From NCBI RefSeq assembly GCF_010119615.1, contig NZ_QOVG01000007.1:148947-212946 (forward strand): a stretch of DNA of 64,000 nt. Direction: 5' to 3'. How positions within the stretch are numbered: the first letter of the stretch is position 1; each line of letters opens with the position of its first letter. The notes under the pieces were generated by a model. It was given only the letters and a program-made list of their open reading frames with translations. It did not search any database and was not told where the DNA came from. Both the position numbers and the translations under genes were made by a program. This document shows positions 35,459-45,164 of the stretch, in pieces. The DNA comes from Pseudoxanthomonas gei. Its GTDB lineage: Bacteria; Pseudomonadota; Gammaproteobacteria; Xanthomonadales; Xanthomonadaceae.

Positions 35459-38400
35459 ATTTCTCCGCCTGGGCGATCAACCGGCCGCTGCCGGCCATCA
35501 TGGTGTTCGTGGTGCTGTGCGTGGCCGGGCTGTGGGGTTTCCACAAGCTGCCGGTGGCGCGCTTCCCCGATGTGGCCCTCCCGATGACCACGGTCACCAT
35601 CAGCCAGCCGGGCGCCTCGCCCAGCCAGCTGGAGACCGAGGTCACCCGCCGGGTCGAGGATTCGGTGGCCACCATTCCCAACATCAAGCGCGTGGTGTCC
35701 TCGGTCAGCGAGGGCGTCAGCATGACCAGCATCGAGTTCGTCCTCGACACCGACTTGGCCACCGCCCTGGACGACACCCGCGATGCGGTCACCCGCATCC
35801 GCACCGACCTGCCGCAGGACATCCAGGAACCGGTGGTGTCGAAGGTGGATATCGGCGGCTCGCTGATGACCTATGCGGTGTCGGCACCCGGGCTGTCGGC
35901 CGACGAACTGAGCTGGCTGGTCGACCGCCAGATCAGCAAGGCCATGTACGGCGTGCCCGGGGTGGCGGTGGTCAAGCGCGTGGGCGGCGTCGAGCGCCAG
36001 GTCCGCGTGGACCTGGACCCGAACGCGCTGCAGGCGCTCGGGGTCACCGCCGGCGATGTGTCCCAGCAACTGGCGCGCATCCAGGTCGAGCGCGCCGGCG
36101 GCAAGTCCGAACAGGACGGCAGCCAGCAGGTCATCCGCACCCTGGGCACGGTGGCCAGCGTGGATGCCCTGCGTGACTATTCCATCAGCCTGCCCGATGG
36201 CCGCGCCGTGCGCCTGTCGGCCGTGGCCCGGATCAGCGACGGCGCCGCCGATCCGACCCAGGTCGCGTTGCTGGATGGGAAGCCGGTGGTGGCGTTCTCG
36301 CTGTCGCGCACGCGCGGCTCCAGCGAGGTGGACGTGGCCGAAGGCGTGGAAGCGGCCCTGGCGACCTTGAAGGCCGAGCATCCCGGCGTGCAGTTCACCC
36401 TGGTCACCACGGTGATCGACGAGACCCTGCGTTCCTACGAATCGTCGATGACCATGCTGTGGGAAGGCGCCCTGCTGGCGCTGCTGGTGGTCTGGCTGTT
36501 CCTGCGCGACTGGCGCGCCACCTGGGTCTCGGCCGTGGCCCTGCCGCTGTCGATCATCCCGACCTTCGCGGTGATGCACCTGTTCGGCTTCAGCCTCAAC
36601 ATCATCACCCTGCTGGCGCTGAGCGTGGTGGTCGGCATCCTGGTCGACGATGCCATCGTCGAGATCGAAAACATCGTCCGCCACCTGCGCATGGGCAAGC
36701 CGCCGCTGGAAGCCGCGCGCGATGCGGCCGCCGAGATCGGCACCGCGGTGATCGCCACCTCGCTGACCCTGGCCGCGGTGTTCGTGCCGGTGGCCTTCAT
36801 GCCCGGCATCGCCGGCAAGTTCTTCCGCGAGTTCGGCTGGACCGCGGCGACGGCGGTGCTGTTCTCGCTGCTGGTGGCGCGCCTGCTGACCCCGATGATG
36901 GCCGCCTACGTACTCAAGGCGCAGCCCGAGACGCACAAGGAAACCAGGCTGATGACCTGGTACCTGGGCTGGGTGGATGCCGCCCTGCGCCATCGCGCCC
37001 GCACCCTGTGGATCGCCACCGGCCTGTTCGTGGCCTCGCTGGCGATCGTGCCGCTGATCCCGACCACCTTCATCCCGTTCTCCGACCTGGGCCGCAGCAA
37101 CCTCAGCCTGGAGCTGCCGCCCGGCACCACCCTGCAGCAGACCACCGCGCTGAGCGAGCAGGCGCGCGCGATGCTCGGCGACATGCCCGAGCTGGAGCAG
37201 GTCTACACCACCGTGGGCAGCGTGCTGGACCTGGGCGACCCGGGCAAGGCCGGCGTGGGCGAACCACGCAAGGCCACCCTGATCCTGGACTGGGGCAAGG
37301 CCGACGGCCGCGACCGTGACCAGAAAACCCTGGAGCGGGAGGCGCGCGCGAAGCTCGCGGCCCTGCCCGGCGTGCGCGTGAGTTACCTGAGCAGCGAACC
37401 GGGCGAACTGATGCAGCTGGTGCTGGCCGGCGACGACCCGCAGCGCCTGCAGGAAGCGGCCACCGCGCTGGATCGCGACCTGCGCACGATCAAGGGCCTG
37501 GGCAGCGTGACGTCCAGCGCGTCGCTGCTGCGGCCGGAGATCGTGATCACCCCCGATTCGGCGCGCGCCGCCGACCTGGGCGTAGCCACGGCCGACATTG
37601 CCGAGGCCGCGCGCATCGCCACCTCCGGCGACTACGTGCAGCGCCTGGCCAAGTTGAACCTGCCCGAACGGCAGATCCCGATCCGCGTCGGCTTCGCCGA
37701 ATCCACGCTGTCGCAGCCCGCCCTGATCGGACAGTTGCGGGTGCGCGGCAAGAACGGACCGGTGCCGCTGGCGGCGGTGGCCGACATCCGCGAAGGCAGC
37801 GGGCCCTCGCAGATCTCGCGCTACCAGCGCCAGCGCAACATCACCTTCAGCGCCGAGCTCAACGGCCGCCCGCTGGGCGATGTGATGCAGGAAGTGCAGG
37901 CGCTGCCGTCGCTGAAGACGCTGCCGGACGGGGTCAGCTTCCTGAATGCCGGCGATGCGGAGGTGTTCGTGGAACTGTTCGTCGGCTTCGCCATCGCCAT
38001 GGCTGCCGGCCTGGTCTGCATCTACATGGTGCTGCTGTTGCTGTTCAACCATGCGCTGATGCCGCTGACCATCCTCACCGCGGTGCCGCTGTGCGCCGGC
38101 GGCGCCTTCGGCGCGCTGCTGCTGACCCAGAACCTGTTGTCGCTGCCGGCACTGATCGGCCTGCTGATGCTGATCGGCATCGCCAGCAAGAACTCCATCC
38201 TGCTGGTCGATTACGCGGTGATCGCCGAGGACGAACACGGCCTGAGCCAGCACGACGCGCTGGTCGATGCCTGCCGCAAGCGCGCCCAGCCGGTGATCAT
38301 GACCACCTTGGCGATGGGCGCGGGCATGCTGCCGATCGCGCTGGGCTGGGCCGGCGATTCCAGCTTCCGCGCGCCGATGGCCATCGCGGTGATCGGCGGG

Positions 38401-38517
38401 CTGATCACCTCGACCCTGCTCAGCCTGATCGTGATCCCGGCCGCCTTCACCGTGGTCGATGACCTGGGCACCTGGTTCGCCAACCGCTTCGGCAAGAAGC
38501 TGCCGGTGACCGCGTAA
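35455..38517 (+). CDS. RND-family efflux pump (inner-membrane permease)
   Basis: A 1020-aa proton-driven exporter with 12 transmembrane helices and two large periplasmic loops. The family start is seen (AINRPLPAIMVFVVLCVAGLWGFHKLPVARFPDV). The TM4 proton-relay aspartates lie in SVVVGILVDDAIVEIENIVRHLR. The TM10-12 signatures follow (GLLMLIGIASKNSILLVDYAVIAE). It resembles the multidrug AcrB/MexF-type (HAE1) branch more than metal pumps, but substrates cannot be read from sequence. It is coupled to the adaptor gene by ATGA. No local regulator is evident. Confidence 0.94.
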   Translation: MNFSAWAINRPLPAIMVFVVLCVAGLWGFHKLPVARFPDVALPMTTVTISQPGASPSQLETEVTRRVEDSVATIPNIKRVVSSVSEGVSMTSIEFVLDTDLATALDDTRDAVTRIRTDLPQDIQEPVVSKVDIGGSLMTYAVSAPGLSADELSWLVDRQISKAMYGVPGVAVVKRVGGVERQVRVDLDPNALQALGVTAGDVSQQLARIQVERAGGKSEQDGSQQVIRTLGTVASVDALRDYSISLPDGRAVRLSAVARISDGAADPTQVALLDGKPVVAFSLSRTRGSSEVDVAEGVEAALATLKAEHPGVQFTLVTTVIDETLRSYESSMTMLWEGALLALLVVWLFLRDWRATWVSAVALPLSIIPTFAVMHLFGFSLNIITLLALSVVVGILVDDAIVEIENIVRHLRMGKPPLEAARDAAAEIGTAVIATSLTLAAVFVPVAFMPGIAGKFFREFGWTAATAVLFSLLVARLLTPMMAAYVLKAQPETHKETRLMTWYLGWVDAALRHRARTLWIATGLFVASLAIVPLIPTTFIPFSDLGRSNLSLELPPGTTLQQTTALSEQARAMLGDMPELEQVYTTVGSVLDLGDPGKAGVGEPRKATLILDWGKADGRDRDQKTLEREARAKLAALPGVRVSYLSSEPGELMQLVLAGDDPQRLQEAATALDRDLRTIKGLGSVTSSASLLRPEIVITPDSARAADLGVATADIAEAARIATSGDYVQRLAKLNLPERQIPIRVGFAESTLSQPALIGQLRVRGKNGPVPLAAVADIREGSGPSQISRYQRQRNITFSAELNGRPLGDVMQEVQALPSLKTLPDGVSFLNAGDAEVFVELFVGFAIAMAAGLVCIYMVLLLLFNHALMPLTILTAVPLCAGGAFGALLLTQNLLSLPALIGLLMLIGIASKNSILLVDYAVIAEDEHGLSQHDALVDACRKRAQPVIMTTLAMGAGMLPIALGWAGDSSFRAPMAIAVIGGLITSTLLSLIVIPAAFTVVDDLGTWFANRFGKKLPVTA

Positions 38518-38547
38518 CCCGGCAAGCCCTGCGGCTGGCGCAAGCCT

Positions 38548-38865
38548 TCAACGCACCGGCGCCTGCACGGCCAGGCCGGTGCTTGCCGGTTGCGATGGCC
38601 GCTGCACCACGACCCGGGTGATGCCCTGGCGGTTGCAGGCGCGGCGCACGTCTCCCATTACCCGCGCCCGGGTGGCGTAGACCTGGCTGAAATTGGCCTG
38701 GCCGGTCAGTTCGCCGACCTGGCGCTGGCTGGGCATCGCGGGCGCCTGGCAATCGAATACCAGTCCATTGGCGGTGAGGGTGGGCATGCCCGGGCCGGCT
38801 GCGGCCGCGGCGGCGGACAGCAGCAGGGTCAAACCCAATGTCGATTGCAGGATATGGCGGTTCAT
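38548..38865 (-). CDS. Small exported protein of unknown function
   Basis: A 105-aa protein. ATG 38865 follows GGAGAA. Residues 1-23 form a signal peptide ending AAAAAG. The mature part of about 80 residues has two cysteines (FDCQAP and RRACNRQ) that could pair, and a segment GELTGQANFSQVYATRARVMGDVRRAC. It faces the RND gene and is divergent from the CadC-like regulator, a possible controller. No known domain is recognised. Confidence 0.78.
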   Translation of the reverse strand: MNRHILQSTLGLTLLLSAAAAAAGPGMPTLTANGLVFDCQAPAMPSQRQVGELTGQANFSQVYATRARVMGDVRRACNRQGITRVVVQRPSQPASTGLAVQAPVR

Positions 38866-39051
38866 GGCGATTCTCCGTGCTCGCCGGCAATTCCGGCATG
38901 GCCAGCGTCGCGCCGCCGCGCCGGCCAAGCTTGAGGCCGGCGCTGGGAGCGTGGCGGGGAATCGCGGGAATGCTTGGGGAATGCTTGGGCCGCCGGCTGG
39001 ACCGATCTTCGTGTACATAGGAAGTCCGTCCGTCGATACCGGCTGGTGGTG

Positions 39052-41031
39052 ATGCCTTCCTCCGACACGCCTGCGCTGGCCTTCGACGACTTCGTGATCG
39101 ACTTCGCCGGGCGGCGCCTGTTGCGGGGCGGACAGGCGCTGGCGCTGGAACCCAAGGCCTTCTCGGTGCTGGCGCTGCTTGCCCAGGGGCCGGGACAGGC
39201 GTTCACCCGCGACGAGATCCTGGACGCGGTCTGGGGCCACCGCCACGTCACCCCGGGCGTGCTCAACCGGATCATGACCCTGCTGCGGCACGCACTGGGA
39301 GAGGAAGCCCAGGCGCCACGTTACCTGCACACCCTGCATGGCGTGGGCTACCGCTTCGACCTGCCGGCGCCGCACCTGCCCGGCGCATCGGCAGAAGCCA
39401 GCGTGGAGGAGCGTCGGCATGCCGCCGAACGCAGGACCTCGATGTCCCCGACGGTGCCCGCGACCACATCGCGCCGGGGCTGGTGGCCAAGGGCCGCGCT
39501 GGTACTGGTGCTGGTCGTGGCCCTGCTGGGAACCGGCGTCTGGTTCAAGCGCCAGGTGTGGGTGGCAAGGCCGGCACCGCCATCGCCCGCTGGCGCCGTG
39601 GCTACGCCGACCCTGATCGTGATGCCGCTGAAGCCGATCGGTGGCCGCGCCGACGGGGACATCGCCGCCGGCCTCAGCGACGAACTGATCAGCGCGCTGG
39701 CCCGCATCCAGGGACTGCGGGTGATCGCGCGCGAATCCACCAGCCTGGCCACCGTGCAACCGGCCGAGGTCGCCACCCTGGTATCGCGGCTGGGCATCAG
39801 CCACACCCTGGAAGGCAGCCTGCGCCAGTCCGGCGAACAGCTGCGCATCCACCTGCGGCTGAACGATGCGCGCAATGGACGCACCCTGTGGACGCAGGAC
39901 TACGACCGCAACGCCAACGACGTGCTCGCCCTGCAGCGCGAAGTCGCCCAGGCGGTGGCCACCGCGCTGACCCTGAAGCTGGGCCTGGCCAAGGTGCCGG
40001 CGCAGAAAGGCGGCGATGCCGGTTTCCTGCGCCGTTACTTCGCCGCCCAGGCGCTGCTGAGGACGCCGGCCAGCGCTGCCGGCGAGGCGGTCGAACGCGC
40101 CGAGACCGAATTCCGCCAGCTGGTGCAACTGCGGCCCTATGACGCCCGCGCCCACGCCGGCCTGGCGGTGGCGCTGGACATGCGCGCGTTCTCGCGGCCG
40201 CCGCTGGCCGCTGGCCTGCGTGCCGAGGCGGCGCAGGAGGCGGCACTGGCCCAGCGCCTGGATCCGTCGCTGGCCGATCCCTACCGCGTGCAGGCCAGTG
40301 CCGCCTGCCGCGGCAACCGCTGGGAAGACTGCGTGCGGTTGTTCGAGCAGGCAGGCGCGGCGGCGCCCAGTGATTCGCAACCCTATTTCCAGTACGCGAT
40401 GGCGCTGGCGGCACTGGGCTACCTGGATCGCGCCGAGGCGCTGATGCGCCACAACATCGAACGCGATCCGCTCAATCCATCCTGGCGTTTCGGCCATGGA
40501 CGCCTGCTGGACACGCTGGGTCGCCACGAGCAGGCGCGGGCGCAGCTGGAGTTGGGCCGCCCGTTCGCGCCCTACGCGCGCTGGTTCAATGCGGTGTGGC
40601 GCAAGGATTACGCCCAGGCCGCGGCCATCGCCGACAAGCTGGGCGACAGTGTCGATTCGCCCGCTTACGAACGCCTGTACAAGCCTTCCTATGTGGCCGC
40701 CACCGGCGCGCTGCGCGATCCCTCCCTGTGGCCGCAGGTCGAAACCGAACTGCGCGCCAGCGAACGCGAAACCGGGTTGATGAACTTCCTGCGCGTGCTC
40801 GCCCCCGAGGCCCCCGCCCACGCCCCGGCACTGATCGCCGGCCTGGACCAGGTGCGCGAGCGCTCCTATTCCAGCTGGGACCTGCTGCTGTGGACCCGCG
40901 ACCTGGCGTACCTGCGCAAGGATCCCGCCTTCCAGGACTATCTGCGCGACAACGGCCTGCTGGCGTACTGGAAGCGGCATGGCTTCCCGAAACAATGCCG
41001 CCCCCACGCTGACGGCGCCGCCTGCGACTGA
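39052..41031 (+). CDS. CadC-like membrane-bound transcriptional regulator with TPR-type sensor
   Basis: A 659-aa protein from ATG 39052 (the preceding GTG 39049 is also possible). Residues 8-104 are an OmpR/PhoB-type winged helix (ALEPKAFSVLALLAQGPGQAF ... LHTLHGVGYRF). A single transmembrane helix lies at 147-164. The periplasmic part begins with a domain typical of CadC-like regulators (VMPLKPIGGRADGDIAAGLSDELISALARIQGLRVIARES). TPR-like helical repeats follow from about 340 (RLDPSLADPYRVQASAACRG, YFQYAMALAALGYLDRAEAL). The membrane protein would bind DNA directly in response to an outside signal. It is divergent from the 105-aa exported protein gene. It could also affect the RND genes, which is speculation. 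Confidence 0.9.
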   Translation: MPSSDTPALAFDDFVIDFAGRRLLRGGQALALEPKAFSVLALLAQGPGQAFTRDEILDAVWGHRHVTPGVLNRIMTLLRHALGEEAQAPRYLHTLHGVGYRFDLPAPHLPGASAEASVEERRHAAERRTSMSPTVPATTSRRGWWPRAALVLVLVVALLGTGVWFKRQVWVARPAPPSPAGAVATPTLIVMPLKPIGGRADGDIAAGLSDELISALARIQGLRVIARESTSLATVQPAEVATLVSRLGISHTLEGSLRQSGEQLRIHLRLNDARNGRTLWTQDYDRNANDVLALQREVAQAVATALTLKLGLAKVPAQKGGDAGFLRRYFAAQALLRTPASAAGEAVERAETEFRQLVQLRPYDARAHAGLAVALDMRAFSRPPLAAGLRAEAAQEAALAQRLDPSLADPYRVQASAACRGNRWEDCVRLFEQAGAAAPSDSQPYFQYAMALAALGYLDRAEALMRHNIERDPLNPSWRFGHGRLLDTLGRHEQARAQLELGRPFAPYARWFNAVWRKDYAQAAAIADKLGDSVDSPAYERLYKPSYVAATGALRDPSLWPQVETELRASERETGLMNFLRVLAPEAPAHAPALIAGLDQVRERSYSSWDLLLWTRDLAYLRKDPAFQDYLRDNGLLAYWKRHGFPKQCRPHADGAACD

Positions 41032-41035
41032 AAGT

Positions 41036-41974
41036 TCAGTCCGCCTTCTGCATTACGTAGGCTTGCAGGTGACACCACGCTGCCGCCAGCAGCGGCGTGG
41101 TCAAGCCGGCCGCCTGCGCGCGATGCAGCAGGTCGCCGACGATATGCGCCGCTTCCACCCGCTGCCCGGCTTCCAGGTCCCGCAGCATCGAGGCCTTCAC
41201 CGGTGAGCCGACCTGGGTGAGCGTGGCCAGTGCCGTGGCCTGGGCCTGTGCGGAAACAGGGTGGCCCGCCGCTGCGGCCACGCCGAGGCATTCGCCGTAC
41301 AGCGCCCGCATGAATTGACTGCCGCCTTCGGCGGCGATGATGTCGCCGATACTGGCGCGCATCAGGCAGGTGCCGGCGGCCAGCGCGGCGAGGAAGCTGT
41401 ACTTGATCCACAGCTGCTGGTTGATGTCGGGCGCGGCGAGGTGGTCCAGGCCGGCTTGTTCGCACAATTTTGCGAATGCCTGCACGCGCGCGCTGTCCGC
41501 CTTGCCCTCGCGTTCGCCAAAGGTGATCGAGGCCGGCTTGCCCAGGTGCAGGACTTCGCCATTGGGACCCTTCATCGCGCTGATGAAGCACAGGCCGCCG
41601 AGCACGCGTTGCGCACCGAAGCGCGCGTCCAGCGCGGCGTAGTGCAGCAGGCCATTGAGGATGGGCATGACCGTGGTGTGCGCGCCCACGGCCGGCGCGA
41701 TGGCCGCGAGCGAACTGTCCAGGTCGTAGGCCTTGCAGCTGAGCAGCACCAGGTCGAAGGGGGTTTGTTCCGCCAGCGCCGCAAGCCCTTCGGCCAGCAC
41801 ATGCGCGACCGGGAAATCGGCATCGCCCAGCGGGCTGCGGATCTGCAGTCCATGCTGTCGCAACTGCGCGGCGCGCGCAGGGCGCACCAGGAAAGTGACG
41901 TCAGCACCGGACTGCGCCAGCCTGCCTCCGAAGTAGCCGCCGGTGCCGCCGGCGCCCAGTACCAATATCCGCAT
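41036..41974 (-). CDS. panE: 2-dehydropantoate 2-reductase (ketopantoate reductase)
   Basis: A 312-aa NADPH enzyme of pantothenate and CoA synthesis. ATG 41974 starts directly at the nucleotide-binding motif MRILVLGAGGTGGYFGGRLA. The substrate-binding region includes LLSCKAYDLD, NGLLHYAALDARFGAQRVLGG and the catalytic-lysine helix (INQQLWIKYSFLAALAAGTCL). SPVKASMLRDLEAGQRVEAAHIVGDL is the family C-terminal signature. Related ApbA/PanE paralogues of other function exist, so the symbol is probable, not certain. It converges on the CadC-like gene with a gap of four bases. Confidence 0.87.
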   Translation of the reverse strand: MRILVLGAGGTGGYFGGRLAQSGADVTFLVRPARAAQLRQHGLQIRSPLGDADFPVAHVLAEGLAALAEQTPFDLVLLSCKAYDLDSSLAAIAPAVGAHTTVMPILNGLLHYAALDARFGAQRVLGGLCFISAMKGPNGEVLHLGKPASITFGEREGKADSARVQAFAKLCEQAGLDHLAAPDINQQLWIKYSFLAALAAGTCLMRASIGDIIAAEGGSQFMRALYGECLGVAAAAGHPVSAQAQATALATLTQVGSPVKASMLRDLEAGQRVEAAHIVGDLLHRAQAAGLTTPLLAAAWCHLQAYVMQKAD

Positions 41975-42072
41975 CAGGCCCACCGATTGATTGCTCTGGA
42001 GCCGAGCTTGCCCGGCCGCGTTTGCAATGATCTTGCAGAAGCCCAGGCAAGCCCGGCTCCCCCATCACGCAC

Positions 42073-42867
42073 TCAGCTGCGCAGGCCGACGCCGCGCTTC
42101 AACAGCCACAGCGCCAGCGCGCCCAGCCCGACCACGAAGCCCAGCATCAGCGTGTAGGCGATCCACACCGGCACGTCGCTGCTGCCCAGCAGGCCGTAGC
42201 GGAAGGCATTGACCATGTAGAAGATCGGATTGGCATGGGTCATGGCCTCGGCCCACGGCGGCAACAGCTTGACCGAATAGAACACGCCGCCCAGGTAGGT
42301 CAGCGGGGTCAGGATGAAGGTCGGCACGATGGCCACGTCGTCGAACTTCTTGGCGTACACCGCATTGATGAAGCCGGCCAGCGAGAAGATCGTGGCGCCC
42401 AGCAGTACCGTGGTGAAGGTGATGAAGGGATGCGGGATGCGCACCTTGGTGAAGCACATGGCGATCACCAGCACGATGGCGCCGACCATCAGCCCGCGCA
42501 GCACCGCGCCGGCCACGTAGCCGCCCAGGATCACCCAGTTGGGCATCGGGCTGACCAGCAGCTCCTCGATATGGCGGCCGAACTTGGCGCCGAAGAAACT
42601 GGAGGAGATGTTGCCGTAGCTGTTCTGGATCACGCTCATCATCACCAGGCCCGGGACGATGAACTCCATGTAGCTGTAGCCACCCATGTCGCCGATGCGC
42701 GAGCCGATCAGGCCGCCGAAAATCAGGAAGTACAGGGTCATGGTGATCGCGGGCGGCACCAGGGTCTGCCCCCAGATGCGCAGGATGCGCATGATCTCGC
42801 GGCGCACGATGGTGCCCAGGGCGACGAAGTTCTTCTGCAGTGAGGTGGTGGCGACGGCTTGGTTCAT
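42073..42867 (-). CDS. yadH: ABC-2 type exporter permease (YadH-like)
   Basis: A 264-aa inner-membrane protein with six hydrophobic helices. FLIFGGLIGSRIGDMGGYSYMEFIVPGLVMMSVIQNSYGN and the ABC-2 signature GRHIEELLVSPMPNWVILGGYVAGAV are characteristic. It pairs with the ATPase gene at 43069, read first in the same direction. The gap of 201 bases between them is filled by an inverted repeat. Substrate is unknown; E. coli YadGH is likewise uncharacterised. Confidence 0.9.
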   Translation of the reverse strand: MNQAVATTSLQKNFVALGTIVRREIMRILRIWGQTLVPPAITMTLYFLIFGGLIGSRIGDMGGYSYMEFIVPGLVMMSVIQNSYGNISSSFFGAKFGRHIEELLVSPMPNWVILGGYVAGAVLRGLMVGAIVLVIAMCFTKVRIPHPFITFTTVLLGATIFSLAGFINAVYAKKFDDVAIVPTFILTPLTYLGGVFYSVKLLPPWAEAMTHANPIFYMVNAFRYGLLGSSDVPVWIAYTLMLGFVVGLGALALWLLKRGVGLRS

Positions 42868-42899
42868 TTTGATCTCAATGTTTTTTGCTTGCGTTTGCT

Positions 42900-43065
42900 T
42901 CTGCCCCCTCCCTTGCGCAGCAGGGGAGGGTTGGGGAGGGGTGAGCTCTTGATCTTGCTCGTCGTTCTTATCAAAGCAAGATCAATAGCAAGAACACCCC
43001 TCCCTGGCCCTCCCCTGCCCCCCGAAGGAAGTCCCCTTGGGGACTTCGCAAGGGAGGGGATAAAA
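42900..43065. repeat. Inverted CCCTCCC/GGGAGGG repeat between the two ABC genes
   Basis: CCCCCTCCCTTGCGCAGCAG and GGGTTGGGGAGGGGTG on the left are mirrored by CACCCCTCCCTGGCCCTCCC and CGCAAGGGAGGGG on the right, with a further inner pairing GATCTTGCT/AGCAAGATC. Same family as at 21101. It lies in the transcript of the yadG-yadH pair and could lower expression of the second gene. Confidence 0.85.
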
Positions 43066-43068
43066 ACC

Positions 43069-44043
43069 CTATGCCGCCTGTTCCCGTTTCGCCGCCGCTT
43101 CATCGCCGGTAAGCCGCACGAACAGTTCCTCCAGGCGGTTGCTCTTGGTCCGCATCGAGCGCACGCGGATGCCGGCCTCGCCCAGCGCGGAGAACACGCG
43201 GTTGAGGTCCATGGCCCGCGGCATGTCCAGCTCCAGGGTGTGATCGTCGCTGGCGACCAGGGTGGTCCCCTCGATCGCCGGCAGTTGCGCCGGCAGGCTG
43301 CCGTCGATGTCGAAGATGAAACCTTCCACGTCGAGCTTGGCCAGCAGCGCGCGCATCGGCCCCTGCTCGACGATCGTGCCGCGATCGATGATGGCCACGT
43401 TGCGGCACAGGCTTTCGGCCTCTTCCAGGTAATGGGTGGTGAGGATGATGGTGGTGCCGGCCGCATTGATGTCCTTCAGCGTCTTCCACATGCCGCGACG
43501 GATCTCGATGTCCACGCCAGCGGTGGGCTCGTCCAGGATCAGCAGGCGCGGGCGGGTCATCATCGCGCGGGCGATCATCAGCCGGCGCTTCATGCCGCCG
43601 GACAGCGTCCGCGACATGCTGTCGGCCTTTTCCCACAGCTGCGCGCGTTTCAGTTCCTCTTCGGCCCGCTGCAGCGCCTCGGCGCGCGGAATCCCGTAGA
43701 AGCCGGCGTAATTGACCAGGATGTCGCGCGGCTTCTCGAACATGTTGAAGTTCAGCTCCTGCGGCACCAGCCCGAGCAGGCGCATGGCCGCCTCGCGGTC
43801 CTTCGACAGGTTGACGCCGAACACTTCCACCTCACCCGCCGACTTGTTGACCAGCGAGCTGACAATGCCGATCAGGGTCGATTTACCGGCGCCATTGGGG
43901 CCGAGCAGGGCGAAGAAATCACCCGGTGCGACCTGCAGCGATACGCCCTTGAGGGCCTGTACGCCGGTCTCGTAGGTCTTGCGCAGTTCGGTGATCGACA
44001 GTGCGGGCACGGCCGCAGGAACGACAGTCTGGGAAGGAAGCAT
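43069..44043 (-). CDS. yadG: ABC exporter ATPase (YadG-like)
   Basis: A 324-aa ATPase from ATG 44043. Walker A is GPNGAGKST near residue 49, the Q-loop is LVPQELNF, the ABC signature is LSGGMKRRL, Walker B is LLILDEPTAGVD, and the switch histidine is in LTTHYLEEAE. A C-terminal domain of about 85 residues (VEGFIFDIDG ... LNRVFSALGEAGIRVRSMRT) is typical of DrrA/NodI-type exporters. Partner of the YadH-like permease; all nucleotide motifs are intact. Confidence 0.93.
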   Translation of the reverse strand: MLPSQTVVPAAVPALSITELRKTYETGVQALKGVSLQVAPGDFFALLGPNGAGKSTLIGIVSSLVNKSAGEVEVFGVNLSKDREAAMRLLGLVPQELNFNMFEKPRDILVNYAGFYGIPRAEALQRAEEELKRAQLWEKADSMSRTLSGGMKRRLMIARAMMTRPRLLILDEPTAGVDIEIRRGMWKTLKDINAAGTTIILTTHYLEEAESLCRNVAIIDRGTIVEQGPMRALLAKLDVEGFIFDIDGSLPAQLPAIEGTTLVASDDHTLELDMPRAMDLNRVFSALGEAGIRVRSMRTKSNRLEELFVRLTGDEAAAKREQAA

Positions 44044-44145
44044 GAAGAGCCTTGCGGCGCCAACGGGGCGCCCGGAGTATGCAAGCGCTTATTATAGGCG
44101 TCCCGTCGGGCCGGCCCCGGCACCAGACTGTTCCGGTCCCGACCC

Positions 44146-44898
44146 TTGGCCATCGTCCATTTTCCGCTGAAGTTGATAGAACGCCGCATGCTGGCGCCCT
44201 CGGTCGGTCATTACGTGTTCGCACGCGACGACGGCCAGCCGCTGGATTTCATCCCCGGCCAGTTCATCCAAGTGCACTTCACCTACGCCGACGGCACCGC
44301 GACCAAGCGCAGCTATTCACTGGCCACCATCCATGACCACGCGCTGGGTGCCGGCGAAGGCGTCGAGATCGCGGTCAGCTACGTGCCCGGTGGCGCGGCC
44401 ACCGCGCTGTTCGAGGGCCTGGAAATCGGCGGCCACCTTGATGCCAGCGGCCCCTACGGCCGCTTCTGCCTGATGCCGGGCGATGCCAACAAGCGCTATC
44501 TCTTCATCGGCACCGGCACCGGCGTTACCCCGTACCGCGCCATGTTGCCGCAGGTGGAAAAACTGATCGCCGAACGCGGCATCGAAGTGGTGCTGCTGTT
44601 CGGAGCGCGCACGCCCGAGGAACTGCTGTATGGCGAGGACTTCCGTGCCTTCGCCGAGCAGCATCCGCAATTCCGCTTCGTCCCCTGCTTTTCGCGCGAG
44701 CTGCCGGAGAACCCGCATGCCGACGTGCGCCAGGGTTACGTGCAGCAGTTCCTGTCCGAGTTCTCGCCCCGTGCCGACACCGACATCGCCTACCTGTGCG
44801 GCAATCCCAACATGGTCGACGCCTGCTTCGAGCAGTTGAAGGCCGATGGGCTGCCGATTCCGCAGATCCGCCGCGAGAAGTACGTTTCCTCGAAGTGA
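44146..44898 (+). CDS. fpr: Ferredoxin--NADP+ reductase (Fpr-type flavoprotein)
   Basis: A 250-aa FAD enzyme exchanging electrons between NADPH and ferredoxin or flavodoxin. The start is TTG 44146; no in-frame ATG precedes homology, and the next ATG (44188) would cut the first strand. FAD motif KRSYSLAT near residue 50, FAD-pyrophosphate loop PYGRFCLMPG, and NADP motifs FIGTGTGVTPYRAML and LLFGARTPEELLY are seen. CGNPNMVDACFEQL completes the NADP domain. Divergent from yadG. It resembles the Azotobacter/Pseudomonas FprA branch. Confidence 0.9.
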   Translation: MAIVHFPLKLIERRMLAPSVGHYVFARDDGQPLDFIPGQFIQVHFTYADGTATKRSYSLATIHDHALGAGEGVEIAVSYVPGGAATALFEGLEIGGHLDASGPYGRFCLMPGDANKRYLFIGTGTGVTPYRAMLPQVEKLIAERGIEVVLLFGARTPEELLYGEDFRAFAEQHPQFRFVPCFSRELPENPHADVRQGYVQQFLSEFSPRADTDIAYLCGNPNMVDACFEQLKADGLPIPQIRREKYVSSK

Positions 44899-45164
44899 TG
44901 TCTTCTTCGCGGGCGGCATCGACGCCGGCTGCGGAGGTGGTGCGAAGCAAACGACGTGGCGCGGAGCTGCGGGTCGTCGTGCACGAACCTGCATCAGGTC
45001 GAAGGCAGCAAGCCAGCGAGGCGCCTGTTGCGTCCCGGCGATAGCCGGTTGCCGGTGCGGCCTGCGGTGGTGGATGAAAACGCGCCCCTGCCTTAGGTCA
45101 CATCCGTTGGCCGCTTCCGTCGTGACAACATACCGGTCCGCAAGACCGCCCCAACGGAGACGCC

